Shown: positions 6,801 to 15,808, counted from the stretch's first letter. The stretch: DNA of 64,000 bases from Stutzerimonas stutzeri (GCF_002890895.1 NZ_POUL01000010.1:62001-126000), one strand, 5' to 3'. The notes: generated by a model from the letters alone, not told the origin. A program made the numbers and translations.

Positions 6801-8834
6801 ATGAGCGAACTACAACAAGAGGAAGGCCTGGCAGGTAGCGCAGCCGATTGGCCAAAAGCTTTGTTTTATGTGGCCCTGCTGTTTTCCATCTACCAGATTG
6901 TCATGGCGGCGTTTCACCCGGTATCGAGCCAGGTACTGCGAGCGGGGCATGTCGGCTTTCTGCTGATGGTCGTTTTTCTGTATTTTCCCGCCGGGGGCAA
7001 TGGTCGCCCCTGGCAGCCGCTGGCCTGGGTGCTGGCCCTGGCCGGCATGGGCACGGCGTTCTATCAGTGGTATTTCGAAGCCGACCTGATCCAGCGCTCC
7101 GGTGACCTCACCACCCTGGACTTCGCTGTCGGCGTCCTGCTGATCGCGCTGGTGTTCGAAGCCGCTCGCCGGGTCATGGGCATCGCCTTGCCGATCATCT
7201 GCGCCATATTCCTCGCCTATGGGCTACTCGGTCAGTATCTGCCCGGGGATCTCGCGCACCGTGGCTACGGCATCGACCAGATGGTCAACCAGCTCGCCTT
7301 TGGCACCGAAGGCCTGTACGGCACGCCGACCTACGTCTCGGCAACCTACATCTTTCTGTTCATCCTCTTCGGCGCCTTTCTTGAGCAGGCCGGGATGATC
7401 AAGCTGTTCACCGACTTCGCCATGGGCCTGTTCGGCCACAAGCTGGGCGGTCCGGCCAAGGTCTCGGTGGTGTCTTCGGCATTGATGGGCACCATCACCG
7501 GTTCCGGCGTCGCCAACGTGGTGACCACCGGCCAATTCACCATCCCCCTGATGAAACGCTTCGGCTACAAGGCCGCTTTTGCGGGCGGTGTCGAAGCGAC
7601 ATCCTCGATGGGCAGCCAGATGATGCCGCCAGTGATGGGCGCCGTGGCGTTCATCATGGCTGAAACCATCAACGTGCCCTTCATCGAAGTCGCCAAGGCC
7701 GCGCTGATTCCGGCCCTGCTGTACTTCGGCTCGGTGTTCTGGATGGTTCACCTCGAAGCCAAGCGCGCTAACCTCAAAGGCCTGCCGAAAGAGGAGTGCC
7801 CCAGCGCAATGGCCGCGGTCAAGCAGCGCTGGTACCTGCTGATTCCGCTGGGTGTACTGGTCTATCTGCTGTTTTCCGGACGCACGCCGCTGTTCTCCGG
7901 AATGGTCGGCCTGGCGCTGACAGCGATCGTCATCCTTGGCTCGGCAATCATCCTCAAAGTCTCGTCATTCGGCCTGCGCATTGCCTTCTGGATCGCACTG
8001 GGCGTGCTCTGTGCCGGATTCTTCCAACTCGGTATCGGGGTCATCTTCGCGGTCATCGCGGTGCTGGTGGTGATCTGCTGGTTCATCAAAGGCGGACGCG
8101 ACACCCTGGTGGTCTGCCTGCACGCGCTGGTCGAAGGCGCACGCCATGCGGTACCGGTGGGCATTGCCTGCGCCCTGGTCGGCGTGATCATCGGTGTGGT
8201 GTCGTTGACCGGTGTGGCCTCGACCTTTGCCGGCTATATCCTCGCGGTCGGTGAGAACAATCTGTTCCTCTCGCTGATCCTGACGATGCTGACCTGCCTG
8301 GTGTTGGGCATGGGCATTCCGACTATCCCCAACTACATCATCACCAGCTCGATCGCCGCACCGGCGCTGCTGGACCTCGGGGTCCCGCTGCTCGTCTCGC
8401 ACATGTTCGTGTTCTATTTCGGCATCCTCGCCGACCTCACGCCGCCGGTGGCGCTGGCCTGCTTCGCGGCGGCACCGATCGCCAAGGAAACCGGACTGAA
8501 GATCAGCATGTGGGCAGTGCGCATCGCCATCGCCGGCTTCGTGGTGCCGTTCATGGCGGTCTACAACCCCTCGCTGATGATGCAAGGCGACAGCCTGTGG
8601 ATGACCGCTTACATGGTTCTCAAGGCCGCTTTCGCGATTGGACTCTGGGGCGTCGCCACGATTGGTTACCTGCAGCGCCCGCTGGCCTGGTGGGAGCGTG
8701 TGCTTGGTTTCGCCGCTGGCGCGACGCTGATCATGGCCATGCCGATCACCGATGAAATCGGCTTCGGTATTGGCCTTCTGTTGCTTGCACAGCACATCGT
8801 GCGTGCCCGTCGTGCCGGGCCGGTACTGGCGTGA
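6801..8834 (+). CDS. TRAP transporter fused permease (DctQM-type) of the TAXI class
   Basis: Inner membrane part of the transporter, driving solute uptake with an ion gradient. 677 residues, the size expected when the small DctQ-like and large DctM-like subunits are fused. Many hydrophobic segments are visible throughout. The region EQAGMIKLFTDFAMGLFGHK, GPAKVSVVSSALMGTITGSG, then EATSSMGSQMMPPVMGAVAF and LGMGIPTIPNYIITSSIAAP are the conserved signatures of TAXI-type fused permeases. It starts at ATG 6801 after a structured 172-base intercistronic leader and overlaps the following DUF1850 gene by four bases, so the three genes form one transport operon. Confidence 0.94.
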   Translation: MSELQQEEGLAGSAADWPKALFYVALLFSIYQIVMAAFHPVSSQVLRAGHVGFLLMVVFLYFPAGGNGRPWQPLAWVLALAGMGTAFYQWYFEADLIQRSGDLTTLDFAVGVLLIALVFEAARRVMGIALPIICAIFLAYGLLGQYLPGDLAHRGYGIDQMVNQLAFGTEGLYGTPTYVSATYIFLFILFGAFLEQAGMIKLFTDFAMGLFGHKLGGPAKVSVVSSALMGTITGSGVANVVTTGQFTIPLMKRFGYKAAFAGGVEATSSMGSQMMPPVMGAVAFIMAETINVPFIEVAKAALIPALLYFGSVFWMVHLEAKRANLKGLPKEECPSAMAAVKQRWYLLIPLGVLVYLLFSGRTPLFSGMVGLALTAIVILGSAIILKVSSFGLRIAFWIALGVLCAGFFQLGIGVIFAVIAVLVVICWFIKGGRDTLVVCLHALVEGARHAVPVGIACALVGVIIGVVSLTGVASTFAGYILAVGENNLFLSLILTMLTCLVLGMGIPTIPNYIITSSIAAPALLDLGVPLLVSHMFVFYFGILADLTPPVALACFAAAPIAKETGLKISMWAVRIAIAGFVVPFMAVYNPSLMMQGDSLWMTAYMVLKAAFAIGLWGVATIGYLQRPLAWWERVLGFAAGATLIMAMPITDEIGFGIGLLLLAQHIVRARRAGPVLA

Positions 8835-9229
8835 TCGGACTCTGTCTGGGGCTGGCCGGGGTGGTGTGGGCGGAGGTACCCATCGCCGACTTCACCTTGG
8901 CCTGGAACCACACCATCGAGAAGATCCGCTGGGAAGAGGATTACCGCGTGACGCAGGACGGGCTGCTGCTCGGCGAAGCGCGGGTCAAGGGTTCAGGCGC
9001 CGGGATGGAAATCCCGGATGGCGCCGAACTGCGTGACGGGGCCTGGCACTACCAGCGCCAGATGCCGCCGTTGCAACCGCTGCGAGTGGGGCGAACCCCC
9101 GAAGCAGGGGATTACCAATTGTGTTTCGACCAGCGTTGCCACGCCTTGAGCGAATGGCTGGGCCCGCCAAAAGCGGCCCAGCCCGCGCTGGAACTCTGGA
9201 GCTGCGCCGCGCAGGTGGTGGGCTCCTAA
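8831..9229 (+). CDS. DUF1850 protein associated with TRAP transporter
   Basis: 132 residues beginning at a GTG codon that overlaps the permease stop (GTGA), indicating translational coupling. The N-terminus MIGLCLGLAGVVWAEVPIAD is a signal sequence. The body contains FTLAWNHTIEKIRWEEDYRV, GAGMEIPDGAELRDGAWHY and a C-terminal YQLCFDQRCHALSEWL; this matches the DUF1850 family, which is regularly encoded beside TAXI-TRAP permeases. Two cysteines (CFDQRC) could form a disulfide in the periplasm. Its job in transport is not known. Confidence 0.85.
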   Translation: MIGLCLGLAGVVWAEVPIADFTLAWNHTIEKIRWEEDYRVTQDGLLLGEARVKGSGAGMEIPDGAELRDGAWHYQRQMPPLQPLRVGRTPEAGDYQLCFDQRCHALSEWLGPPKAAQPALELWSCAAQVVGS

Positions 9230-9277
9230 CGTACGGCCTGCATGGCCTCGCGGTCATGTAGGTTGCACACACCGCCT

Positions 9278-9303
9278 GGTGGATCGGTGAAGCGTGATCC
9301 ACC
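9278..9303. repeat. REP-like hairpin
   Basis: GGTGGATC (9278-9285) pairs with GATCCACC (9296-9303) around a 10-base loop and is followed by CTACG. Short GTGGATC...GATCCACCCTACG hairpins like this are familiar from intergenic REP-type repeats in P. stutzeri-like genomes. It lies between the convergent DUF1850 and PepSY genes. No second copy was noticed in this window. Confidence 0.5.
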
Positions 9304-9332
9304 CTACGTTGGCTCATCGCCTACGGCGGTTA

Positions 9333-10517
9333 TCAGGTGGCCTGCAACGTCGCTCTGCGCTTGCTTGCTGCAAGCTGTCTGGCGCGCAACTTGCGCCACC
9401 AGATCACCACGCCAGTCACCGACAGCACGGCAATTGCCAACCCTAATACCGCGATCAGAATGCGCCCAGGCATACCCAGGATCCGGCCGCCGTGTATCGC
9501 GGGTTGCAGCATGTGGAACTGCTCACCCAAGGTGCCCTGCCCCGGTATCTCCTGTCCCAGCAATTGCGTGCCGTCGCTGCCGTGAAAAAACAGCCAGGCA
9601 TTGCCCTGGTTGCTGTCGTGGTCACCGAATCCGGCACCGTAGAAGTTGTACTCGAAGCTGTAATACAGCTCACCGATGGGTTCGCTCAGACCCAGGTCGG
9701 CGGCGTGCTGCATGGCGAAGTCATAGGCCCGATGGAAGTCGTACTGCGTCACACCCAACTCGTCCTTTGGCAGCTTTCCGCGCGCCGCGTAGACGCTCGG
9801 CTCCACCGTTGATACCAACGACACCACCGGTTTGAAGACCTGCTCAGGCAGGTTCATGGCGATGCTGCTGATGGCGACCGGGGTGAGCAGCAACCAAAGC
9901 CACAGCCCGCCGGCGCGATGCACGTCGTGGTTGAGCCGCTGGCGCTTGATCTTCCAGGCGGTTCTCCACTTGCCAAAGAACGGCCGCCCACGCGGAAAGG
10001 TCAGCAGCAGCGAGACGACACAGTCGAGGGTCCAGAGGATTGCGACGACGCCCATCAGCCAGAGGCCCCAATTGCCCGGCAGCGTCAGGTTGTAGTGAAA
10101 CTCCAGCATGAAGGGCACGAAGTTCTTGCGCGAAAAACAACACTCGCCCCAATAGCGTGTGCCAACCAGATCGCCCGTCACCGCATCGAGGTAATGCACC
10201 ACCGGCTGTTCTTCATAAGGCTTGCCGGTTGCAGGATCATTGCGCGGTACCAACGCCATCAGCGCGGCATGCCCCGGCTCGTCCGGAAACTTCATGTACC
10301 AGACTTGCATGCGCGGATTGGCCTGCTCTACCCGGTCGACCAGCGCCCCCGGCGCCAGCACCGGACCTTCGCTGGCGGTGTGATAGAACTCGGGATTCAG
10401 CCATTCATCCAGCTCATGATGGAAGGCCAACACATTGCCAGTGATACCGGCGAGAAACAGAAACAGCGCCGTCGCCAGTCCAATGTAGCGGTGCAGCAGT
10501 ACGAGGATCGAACGCAT
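9333..10517 (-). CDS. PepSY-associated membrane protein, FoxB-like siderophore reductase candidate
   Basis: 394 residues from MRSILVLLHRYIGLATALFL. About four transmembrane helices: residues 5-30 (FLAGITGNVLAFHHEL), about 150-185 (GNWGLWLMGVVAILWTLDCV), about 200-220 (GLWLWLLLTPVAISSI) and near the C-terminus (ILIAVLGLAIAVLSVTGVVI). Histidines in these helices (HRYIG, FHHELDE, FHYNL, DVHRAGG) fit haem-binding inner-membrane PepSY_TM reductases. It lies directly downstream of a TonB receptor with its own sigma/anti-sigma pair, the same order as foxI-foxR-foxA-foxB of P. aeruginosa, where FoxB reduces ferrioxamine. The upstream GTG at 10544 was rejected because the helix-rich start fits ATG 10517. 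Substrate inferred from context only. Confidence 0.82.
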   Translation of the reverse strand: MRSILVLLHRYIGLATALFLFLAGITGNVLAFHHELDEWLNPEFYHTASEGPVLAPGALVDRVEQANPRMQVWYMKFPDEPGHAALMALVPRNDPATGKPYEEQPVVHYLDAVTGDLVGTRYWGECCFSRKNFVPFMLEFHYNLTLPGNWGLWLMGVVAILWTLDCVVSLLLTFPRGRPFFGKWRTAWKIKRQRLNHDVHRAGGLWLWLLLTPVAISSIAMNLPEQVFKPVVSLVSTVEPSVYAARGKLPKDELGVTQYDFHRAYDFAMQHAADLGLSEPIGELYYSFEYNFYGAGFGDHDSNQGNAWLFFHGSDGTQLLGQEIPGQGTLGEQFHMLQPAIHGGRILGMPGRILIAVLGLAIAVLSVTGVVIWWRKLRARQLAASKRRATLQAT

Positions 10518-10587
10518 GGTCGGTGTCCGTCTTGCAGAACGCACAAAGCCGCCGGCCCATCACAGGCCAGCGGCTTTCGCAGGGTGC

Positions 10588-13077
10588 TTAGAAGTCGTAG
10601 GTCAACGTGGCCATGACATTTCGCGCTTCGCCGTAATAGCACTGGCTGAGGCTGTTGCAGGCGGCGACGTATTTTTCGTCGGTCAGGTTGTTCAGGTTCA
10701 GCTGTGCGCTCAAACCGTCCAGCCCGACACGCGACAAGTCGTAACCGAGCATGGCGTCGTACAGCGTGTAGGACGGGATACGTAGCGTATTCTCCGCATC
10801 CGCCCAGCTCTTGCCGAAGTAGCGCACGCCGCCGCCGACCTGCAAGCCGGCGATCAGGCCTTGCTCGAATGTGTAGTCGGTCCACAGCGACGCCATGTTG
10901 CGGGCCACCGCATTAGGCGTATTGCCGCGGTTGTTGACCCCAGCAGCGCCGGTGAAGTCCTTGGAGTACTCCACATCCATGTAGGTGTAGCTGGCGATCA
11001 CGTTGAGGTTGTCTCGCGGACGCAAGCGCGCCTCCACTTCCACGCCTTTGGAGGTGAGTTCGCCGACGGCGCGATAGAAGTTCTCGTTGGAATCCTTGTT
11101 CGCCAGATTCGACTGTTTCAGGTCGAAGTAGGAGATGGTGTACAGATCGTCGGTGCCCAGCGGCTGGTATTTCAGGCCCAGCTCGTACTGTTCACCCTCG
11201 GTCGGGTCGAGCAGCGTGATGTCGAAGCCGCCACTGCCGTTGGCGTTGTAGGCTGCGGTGGCGTTGGGGTTGAACGATTCGGAGTAACTGGCATAAGGCG
11301 ACAGGCCATTGTCGAAGGCGTAGAGCACGCCGACGCGACCGGTGAACTGCTCCAGCGTGGCAGCATCGGTCTGATCACCGTTCGACGCGTCCTGGGTGTG
11401 ATCGAACGAGACGTCCACCCAGTCCTGGCGTGCGCCCAGCGAGAACCGCCAGTTGCCAAGACTGATAAGGTCCTGCACGTACAGGCCGGTCTGCTCCAGC
11501 TCCCGCGTTTCGTCGTACTGGTGGTAGAACGTCGGGTTAGCCGCACCAACGCTGCCGGTGTAGGGGTTGATCACCGAAAGGCCGTACGCCGCGTCATAGT
11601 CGACCTTCGCCTTGCGCCGTTGATAATCGAGGCCGGTCACCAGCGTGTGGCTGAGCGCACCGGTATCGAAGAGAAATTGAAGCTGGTTGTCGATGGTCCA
11701 GGCATGCAACGCCTCATCCGCGCCGGTGTAATAGCGCACCAGCTCGTCCTGCGTGGCGTAGCCGTACTGGTAGACCTGGCCGGACTCGACCGTCGAATCG
11801 AGATACTGAAAGTTCTGCCGCGCCGACACCGTTTCGTTGAAACGGTGTTCCAGCTGATAGCCAATCATCTGCTGGTCGCGCTCGAACTTTTCGTAATCCT
11901 CATCGCCTTCGAAGAAGCTGCGTGAGATGCGCTGGCCGTTGTGCGAGGTTACGGTGCCGTCAGCTGGCAGGCCGCCGTGATAGCCGCTTTCGGGGTCATG
12001 CTGGAGCATGGCCTGGAGCGTCAGCCGGGTGTCCTCGGTGAAGTCGATGCTCAGCGAAGGCATGACGGCGTAGCGCTTCTCTTCAATGCCATCGACCTGG
12101 TTGTCGGCATCCTTCGCGACGCCGACCAGACGATAGGCGATGCGCTCGTCATCCAGCGGGCCGGTGAAGTCGAACGGGGCCTGCTTGTTGTCCTCGCTGC
12201 CGTAGGACAGCCTTATCTGCCGACTCGCCTCGTATTGCGGCTTCTTGCTGGTCATCGCCACCAGGCCACCGGGCAGGCTGCGGCCGTAGAGCACCGAGGA
12301 TGGGCCTTTGAGGATGTCGATACGCTCGATGAAATAGGGATCGACCTGCAGGCTGCTGTAGGTGCCGCTATCGCCCAGCAGCTTCTGGCCATCGAGGTAG
12401 AGGTTATCCACCGACCCGTCAGTGATACCGCGCATGGCGACGTAGTCGTAACGGGTAGTGGCACCATAGGGAGTGCTCATCAGGCCCGGCGTATAGCGTA
12501 CGGCTTGGGCAATGGAGCGTGAGCCCTGGTCTTCGATCTGCTGGCGAGTGACCACGGAAACGGTTTGCGAGGTCTCGGCCAACGGCATGCTCGTCTTGGT
12601 CGCCACGCTGCTGTGTGTGGCGTTGTAGCCTTCCATCTCGCCCAGCGCATTGCCCAGCGCGAAGCCTTCCACCACCATCGGCTTCAGCTCGACGGCTTGG
12701 GCCTGTCCGCGAGACGGCGCGGGCACCAGCGAATAGGCACCACGTTCGTCACGCACGGCCTGCAGACCGCTGCCGTCCAGCAAAGTGTCGAAGCCTTCTT
12801 CAACGCCATATTGACCGTGCAGGCCGCTCGACTGGCGATTGTCGACCAGACGGCCATCGACCGACAGCATCACGCCGGCCTCTCCCGCGAAGCGGCTCAG
12901 GGCGGAGGAAAGTGAACCGGGCGGAATGTCATAGCTGCGTTCAGTCTGCTGCTGTACCGATTGCGCCAGCGCCGCCGGCGCGACGGCAACGGTGGCCAAT
13001 GGCAGGCAGATCATGGCGGCACGAATGGCCTGGGAAAGCGGACGTGGAAGGCGAACGGGCAAGGCAGTGGAGCGCAT
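10588..13077 (-). CDS. TonB-dependent ferrisiderophore receptor with STN signalling domain
   Basis: 829-residue outer membrane transducer. Signal peptide to about residue 39 (LPLATVAVAPAALAQ). An STN domain spans about 47-118 (YDIPPGSLSSALSRFAGEAG, LDGSGLQAVRDERGAYSLVP); it contacts the FecR-type protein in the periplasm. The plug follows (SQTVSVVTRQQIEDQGSRSI, RIDILKGPSSVLYGRSLPGG) and then the beta barrel, ending in the outer-membrane insertion signal ATLTYDF with terminal Phe. ATG 13077 has AAGGATGA upstream. The gene is downstream of fecI/fecR homologues and upstream of a FoxB-like protein, so it probably carries ferrioxamine or another xenosiderophore and switches on its own expression. 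The 105-base gap before it should hold an ECF promoter (a GAAAATAAT element is visible). Confidence 0.95.
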   Translation of the reverse strand: MRSTALPVRLPRPLSQAIRAAMICLPLATVAVAPAALAQSVQQQTERSYDIPPGSLSSALSRFAGEAGVMLSVDGRLVDNRQSSGLHGQYGVEEGFDTLLDGSGLQAVRDERGAYSLVPAPSRGQAQAVELKPMVVEGFALGNALGEMEGYNATHSSVATKTSMPLAETSQTVSVVTRQQIEDQGSRSIAQAVRYTPGLMSTPYGATTRYDYVAMRGITDGSVDNLYLDGQKLLGDSGTYSSLQVDPYFIERIDILKGPSSVLYGRSLPGGLVAMTSKKPQYEASRQIRLSYGSEDNKQAPFDFTGPLDDERIAYRLVGVAKDADNQVDGIEEKRYAVMPSLSIDFTEDTRLTLQAMLQHDPESGYHGGLPADGTVTSHNGQRISRSFFEGDEDYEKFERDQQMIGYQLEHRFNETVSARQNFQYLDSTVESGQVYQYGYATQDELVRYYTGADEALHAWTIDNQLQFLFDTGALSHTLVTGLDYQRRKAKVDYDAAYGLSVINPYTGSVGAANPTFYHQYDETRELEQTGLYVQDLISLGNWRFSLGARQDWVDVSFDHTQDASNGDQTDAATLEQFTGRVGVLYAFDNGLSPYASYSESFNPNATAAYNANGSGGFDITLLDPTEGEQYELGLKYQPLGTDDLYTISYFDLKQSNLANKDSNENFYRAVGELTSKGVEVEARLRPRDNLNVIASYTYMDVEYSKDFTGAAGVNNRGNTPNAVARNMASLWTDYTFEQGLIAGLQVGGGVRYFGKSWADAENTLRIPSYTLYDAMLGYDLSRVGLDGLSAQLNLNNLTDEKYVAACNSLSQCYYGEARNVMATLTYDF

Positions 13078-13181
13078 GATTCATCCTTTTTGCGGGGGCA
13101 AATTCGTGATCGTTGCGGTTATGCCCAGCGACTCGTCCCAAAAGGGAACCGCCAACTCAAATTATTTTCATCGGGTGCTTT

Positions 13182-14132
13182 TCAGGCTTCGGATTGCACC
13201 GGCTCGAGACTGACCCACCACGGCAGGGGCCGATTGACGCGCACCGACAGTGTGCTCGCCAGAACGTCCAGGACACGCTCGGTATCGGCCAGTGGATAGG
13301 CGCCCACCACGCGAAGGCCAGCGATGCGGGGATCACAACCGAGATAGCCCTGGCGGTATCGGCTCAGTTCGGCCAGGAATTCATCCAACCGCAGGTTGTC
13401 TGCCACCAGCACGCCACGAACCCAGGCCTGGCGCCCCATTTGTACCGGACGTTCGGCTTCGGCGTAGCGCTGGTCGAAGCTGATTTGCTGGCCCTGCAGT
13501 GCCGTACGCGCTCGACCATTGGCAGGTCGGACCTCAACAGCGCCGTCGAACACACTGAGCTGCGTGCGACCGTCGCGCTGCAGGACCGAAAAACGTGCGG
13601 CCTCATGGGTTTTCAAGCTGCCTTCGGCGGTCCGCAGCAACAACGGACGCTGTTCATTGCTTGCCTGCACCAACAGCTCGCCACGGTAGAGCGACAGCTG
13701 GCGCACCTGATCATCGAGCGCGACGTCGACCGCGCTGTCGGTGTTAAGCCACAGGTGCGAGCCGTCAGGCAATCGCCAATCGCGCACCTCACCCACGGCC
13801 GTGCGTTGGTCGGCCGTCCAGCTGCGCCAAGGCATGGCGCCGCCCGCCAAGGCCAGAACACCACCCCCAAAAATAACGGACAGGGCTTTCAGTGCCTGTC
13901 GCCGCGTCGGCTGACGGCGCTGCATCAAACTGCTCGCCCTGGCACCAAACGGATCGCGGGCGAGCGGCTCGAAGCGTCCACTGATCTGTTCGACGCGCTG
14001 CCACGCGCGCGCGTGCTCGGGATCGTTTAGCCAGCGTCGCCAGGCCTCACGGTCGTCATCGCTGACGCTGTCCGACTGCAGCACGGCGAACCACTGTGCA
14101 GCGGCCTGCAGCACCTGATAGTCCAGCTTCAC
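13182..14132 (-). CDS. FecR/FoxR-type anti-sigma factor
   Basis: 316 residues. Cytoplasmic N-terminus with the sigma-binding DUF4880 pattern (AAQWFAVLQSDSVSDDDREA, WRRWLNDPEHARAWQRVEQI). One membrane helix near residues 85-105 (LKALSVIFGGGVLALAGGAM). The periplasmic FecR domain (GEVRDWRLPDGSHLWLNTDS, VRQLSLYRGELLVQA) and a C-terminal secretin-like segment (LDEFLAELSRYRQGYLGCDP) follow. It holds the ECF sigma factor inactive until the loaded receptor signals through STN. It starts at a GTG immediately after the sigma factor stop, so the pair is translationally linked. Confidence 0.93.
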   Translation of the reverse strand: MKLDYQVLQAAAQWFAVLQSDSVSDDDREAWRRWLNDPEHARAWQRVEQISGRFEPLARDPFGARASSLMQRRQPTRRQALKALSVIFGGGVLALAGGAMPWRSWTADQRTAVGEVRDWRLPDGSHLWLNTDSAVDVALDDQVRQLSLYRGELLVQASNEQRPLLLRTAEGSLKTHEAARFSVLQRDGRTQLSVFDGAVEVRPANGRARTALQGQQISFDQRYAEAERPVQMGRQAWVRGVLVADNLRLDEFLAELSRYRQGYLGCDPRIAGLRVVGAYPLADTERVLDVLASTLSVRVNRPLPWWVSLEPVQSEA

Positions 14133-14648
14133 TCAGTCGTCCTCGATCAGGGTAAGGCAGTGCAGCATGGCCTGCGCCATGTACTTTTTGACCATCCGTT
14201 CGGACACGCCCAGTTCCAACCCGATGGCGGCGTAGGTCAGGCCCTGCAGTTGTGACAGGACAAACGCATGCCGCACGTTTTCCGGCAGTCGAGCGAGCAT
14301 GGCGTCGACCTGCATCAGTGTTTCGACCACCAGCACCTGAGATTCCGGCGAAGGAGCCACCGCCTCCGGTTGCAGCGCAATCGCTTCCAGGTAAGCCTGC
14401 TCGATCTGCCGCCGACGCCAATGGTTGATCAACAGGCCACGGGCAATGATGTGCAAGTACGCACGCGGCTCACGTATCGCATCCAGCCCCTGGTCCTTGC
14501 TTAGCACCCGCACGAAGGTGTCCTGGGCAAGGTCGGCTGCCCTCTGGCTGCAACCAAGCTGTCGCCGTAACCAACCGTTCAGCCAGCCCTGGTGGTCGAC
14601 GTAAAGTCGATGCACCAGTTGTTGCCGGACCACCCCCTCTGCTGCCAT
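14133..14648 (-). CDS. FecI/FoxI-type extracytoplasmic-function sigma factor
   Basis: 171 residues, the usual size of iron-starvation ECF sigma factors. Region 2 is visible in LVHRLYVDHQGWLNGWLRRQ, AADLAQDTFVRVL and EPRAYLHIIARGLLINHWRR. Region 4 is seen in RLPENVRHAFVLSQLQGLTY and IGLELGVSERMVKKYMAQAM, the -35-binding helix-turn-helix. It should direct transcription of the STN-containing receptor downstream. A Fur-box-like sequence lies 32-46 bases upstream, consistent with iron repression of the regulatory pair. Confidence 0.94.
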   Translation of the reverse strand: MAAEGVVRQQLVHRLYVDHQGWLNGWLRRQLGCSQRAADLAQDTFVRVLSKDQGLDAIREPRAYLHIIARGLLINHWRRRQIEQAYLEAIALQPEAVAPSPESQVLVVETLMQVDAMLARLPENVRHAFVLSQLQGLTYAAIGLELGVSERMVKKYMAQAMLHCLTLIEDD

Positions 14649-14679
14649 GTCTCGCCGCCTTTCATCGTCAAGACGGTAA

Positions 14680-14694
14680 TGCTAACGCTTCTCA
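14680..14694 (-). promoter_or_regulatory. Fur-box-like site upstream of the ECF sigma gene
   Basis: Read on the minus strand, TGAGAAGCGTTAGCA matches the 7-1-7 Fur consensus TGATAAT-N-ATTATCA at 10 of 14 positions or slightly better, depending on alignment. Its position just before the sigma gene is where Fur sites occur in fec/fox/fpv loci. Prediction by eye only. Confidence 0.5.
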
Positions 14695-14794
14695 TCAACA
14701 AAAGACCATGAGGTTGTCTTGCCTCTGATCTTTTTGCTGGGGACTTTCCGGCGGCTGGACTAGGCTGTTCAACAACTGATTGCAGGAGAACCTC

Positions 14795-15319
14795 ATGACC
14801 CACTTCGCCCGGCTCAGCCTGGCTGCGCTGCTTGCCGCAGCCCTCCCCGTCCAAGCAGCGCAGCTACTCCCCGGCCTATGGGAGTTCACCAGTGAGAAAC
14901 TGGTCGTCGACGGCATGCAGATGCCTGGCATGTCCGAGATGTTGGCGCAGATGAACCAGCTGCCTCCCGAGCAGCGCAAAATGATGGAGAGCATGCTTGC
15001 CGAACAGGGTGTCGAGCTGGGTTCCGGGGGCGTCCGCATCTGTCTGAGCGAAGCACAGGTCAAGTCACGCAAGCTGCCCTTTCAGGACGAGCCCGGTTGC
15101 AAGCAAGAGGTCCTTGAACAAACGGAAAGCCTGTGGCGATTCCGTTTCGAGTGCCCGGACGCAAAGGGTCGGGGCGAGACGAAGGTGATCAGCGAGCGGG
15201 AAGTGGCAAGCACCATCGAGACGACCTACACCACGGGCGAACAACAGGGCACCAGTCAAATGCAGTCACGCGGCCAGTGGATTGGCGAGGACTGCGGCGC
15301 ATTGAAGCCTCAGCGCTAA
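14795..15319 (+). CDS. DUF3617 periplasmic protein
   Basis: 174 residues starting MTHFARLSLAALLAAALPVQAAQ, a signal peptide. The next segment QLLPGLWEFTSEKLVVDGMQ and the Met- and Gln-rich stretch (MPGMSEMLAQMNQLPPEQRK), followed by RICLSEAQVKSRKLPFQDEP and CKQEVLEQTE, are the standard DUF3617 layout (a 'PGLWE' start, a CLSxE motif and paired cysteines). ATG 14795 is preceded by CAGGAG. The frame can be extended to an upstream TTG, but that removes the ribosome site. Family function unknown. Monocistronic; a parS-like sequence follows its stop. Confidence 0.85.
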   Translation: MTHFARLSLAALLAAALPVQAAQLLPGLWEFTSEKLVVDGMQMPGMSEMLAQMNQLPPEQRKMMESMLAEQGVELGSGGVRICLSEAQVKSRKLPFQDEPGCKQEVLEQTESLWRFRFECPDAKGRGETKVISEREVASTIETTYTTGEQQGTSQMQSRGQWIGEDCGALKPQR

Positions 15320-15328
15320 CCAGCGAAA

Positions 15329-15344
15329 CGTTTCACGTGGAACG
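15329..15344. promoter_or_regulatory. parS-like ParB-binding site (left outlier)
   Basis: CGTTTCACGTGGAACG shares the 14-base core GTTTCACGTGGAAC with the three sites near recF and gyrB. It differs only in the two end bases. It lies about 30 kb to the left of the others, between two convergent genes. Chromosomal parS sites are typically scattered within tens of kb of oriC. Confidence 0.75.
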
Positions 15345-15361
15345 CGAAGCAAGACTTGCGA

Positions 15362-15718
15362 TTATTCCGTGACCCAATCACCCGCACTGTTCTGTTCGCA
15401 TGCAGGCTGCAGGTAACGGGCATCGCTGGCGACGCCGTAGTAGTGGATGTCCTGGCGATACGGCATGTTCGAAACCTGGGCGTTGCGGCAAATGCCGAAG
15501 GCGCCAGTCGGACACTGCTCAACAAAGGTCACTTTGACCTCTTGGTCCTTGAGGGCTGGCTGGCAGAATCCGCTGCGAAAGAGCTCGCCGGGAATGCTGC
15601 GATTTTCCTGGCAGATCTTCACTTCGATCCGATCATCCTGACTATGAACGATGCAGCCTTCTGCAAGCGCCTCGGCGCAAAGCCCGACCATCAACAGCAG
15701 CACATACAGCGAACGCAT
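15362..15718 (-). CDS. Secreted hypothetical protein with multiple cysteines
   Basis: 118 residues. MRSLYVLLLMVGLCAEALAE is a signal peptide. The mature protein has six cysteines (GCIVHS, KICQEN, GFCQPA, EQCPTG, GICRNA, PACEQN), suggesting disulfides in the periplasm or outside. I recognise no named family. The start at 15718 was chosen over an upstream in-frame ATG (15832) because it puts the signal peptide first. It runs convergent to the DUF3617 gene and divergent from the CobW-type gene. Confidence 0.65.
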   Translation of the reverse strand: MRSLYVLLLMVGLCAEALAEGCIVHSQDDRIEVKICQENRSIPGELFRSGFCQPALKDQEVKVTFVEQCPTGAFGICRNAQVSNMPYRQDIHYYGVASDARYLQPACEQNSAGDWVTE

Positions 15719-15808
15719 CACCAGTCCCTCCCGATCGAACGCGGCGACTCTAGCACGCAGGTCTGAAAACCGCTTTCCTCCGATCGGCAGAATGCGCACC
15801 ATAACGCC

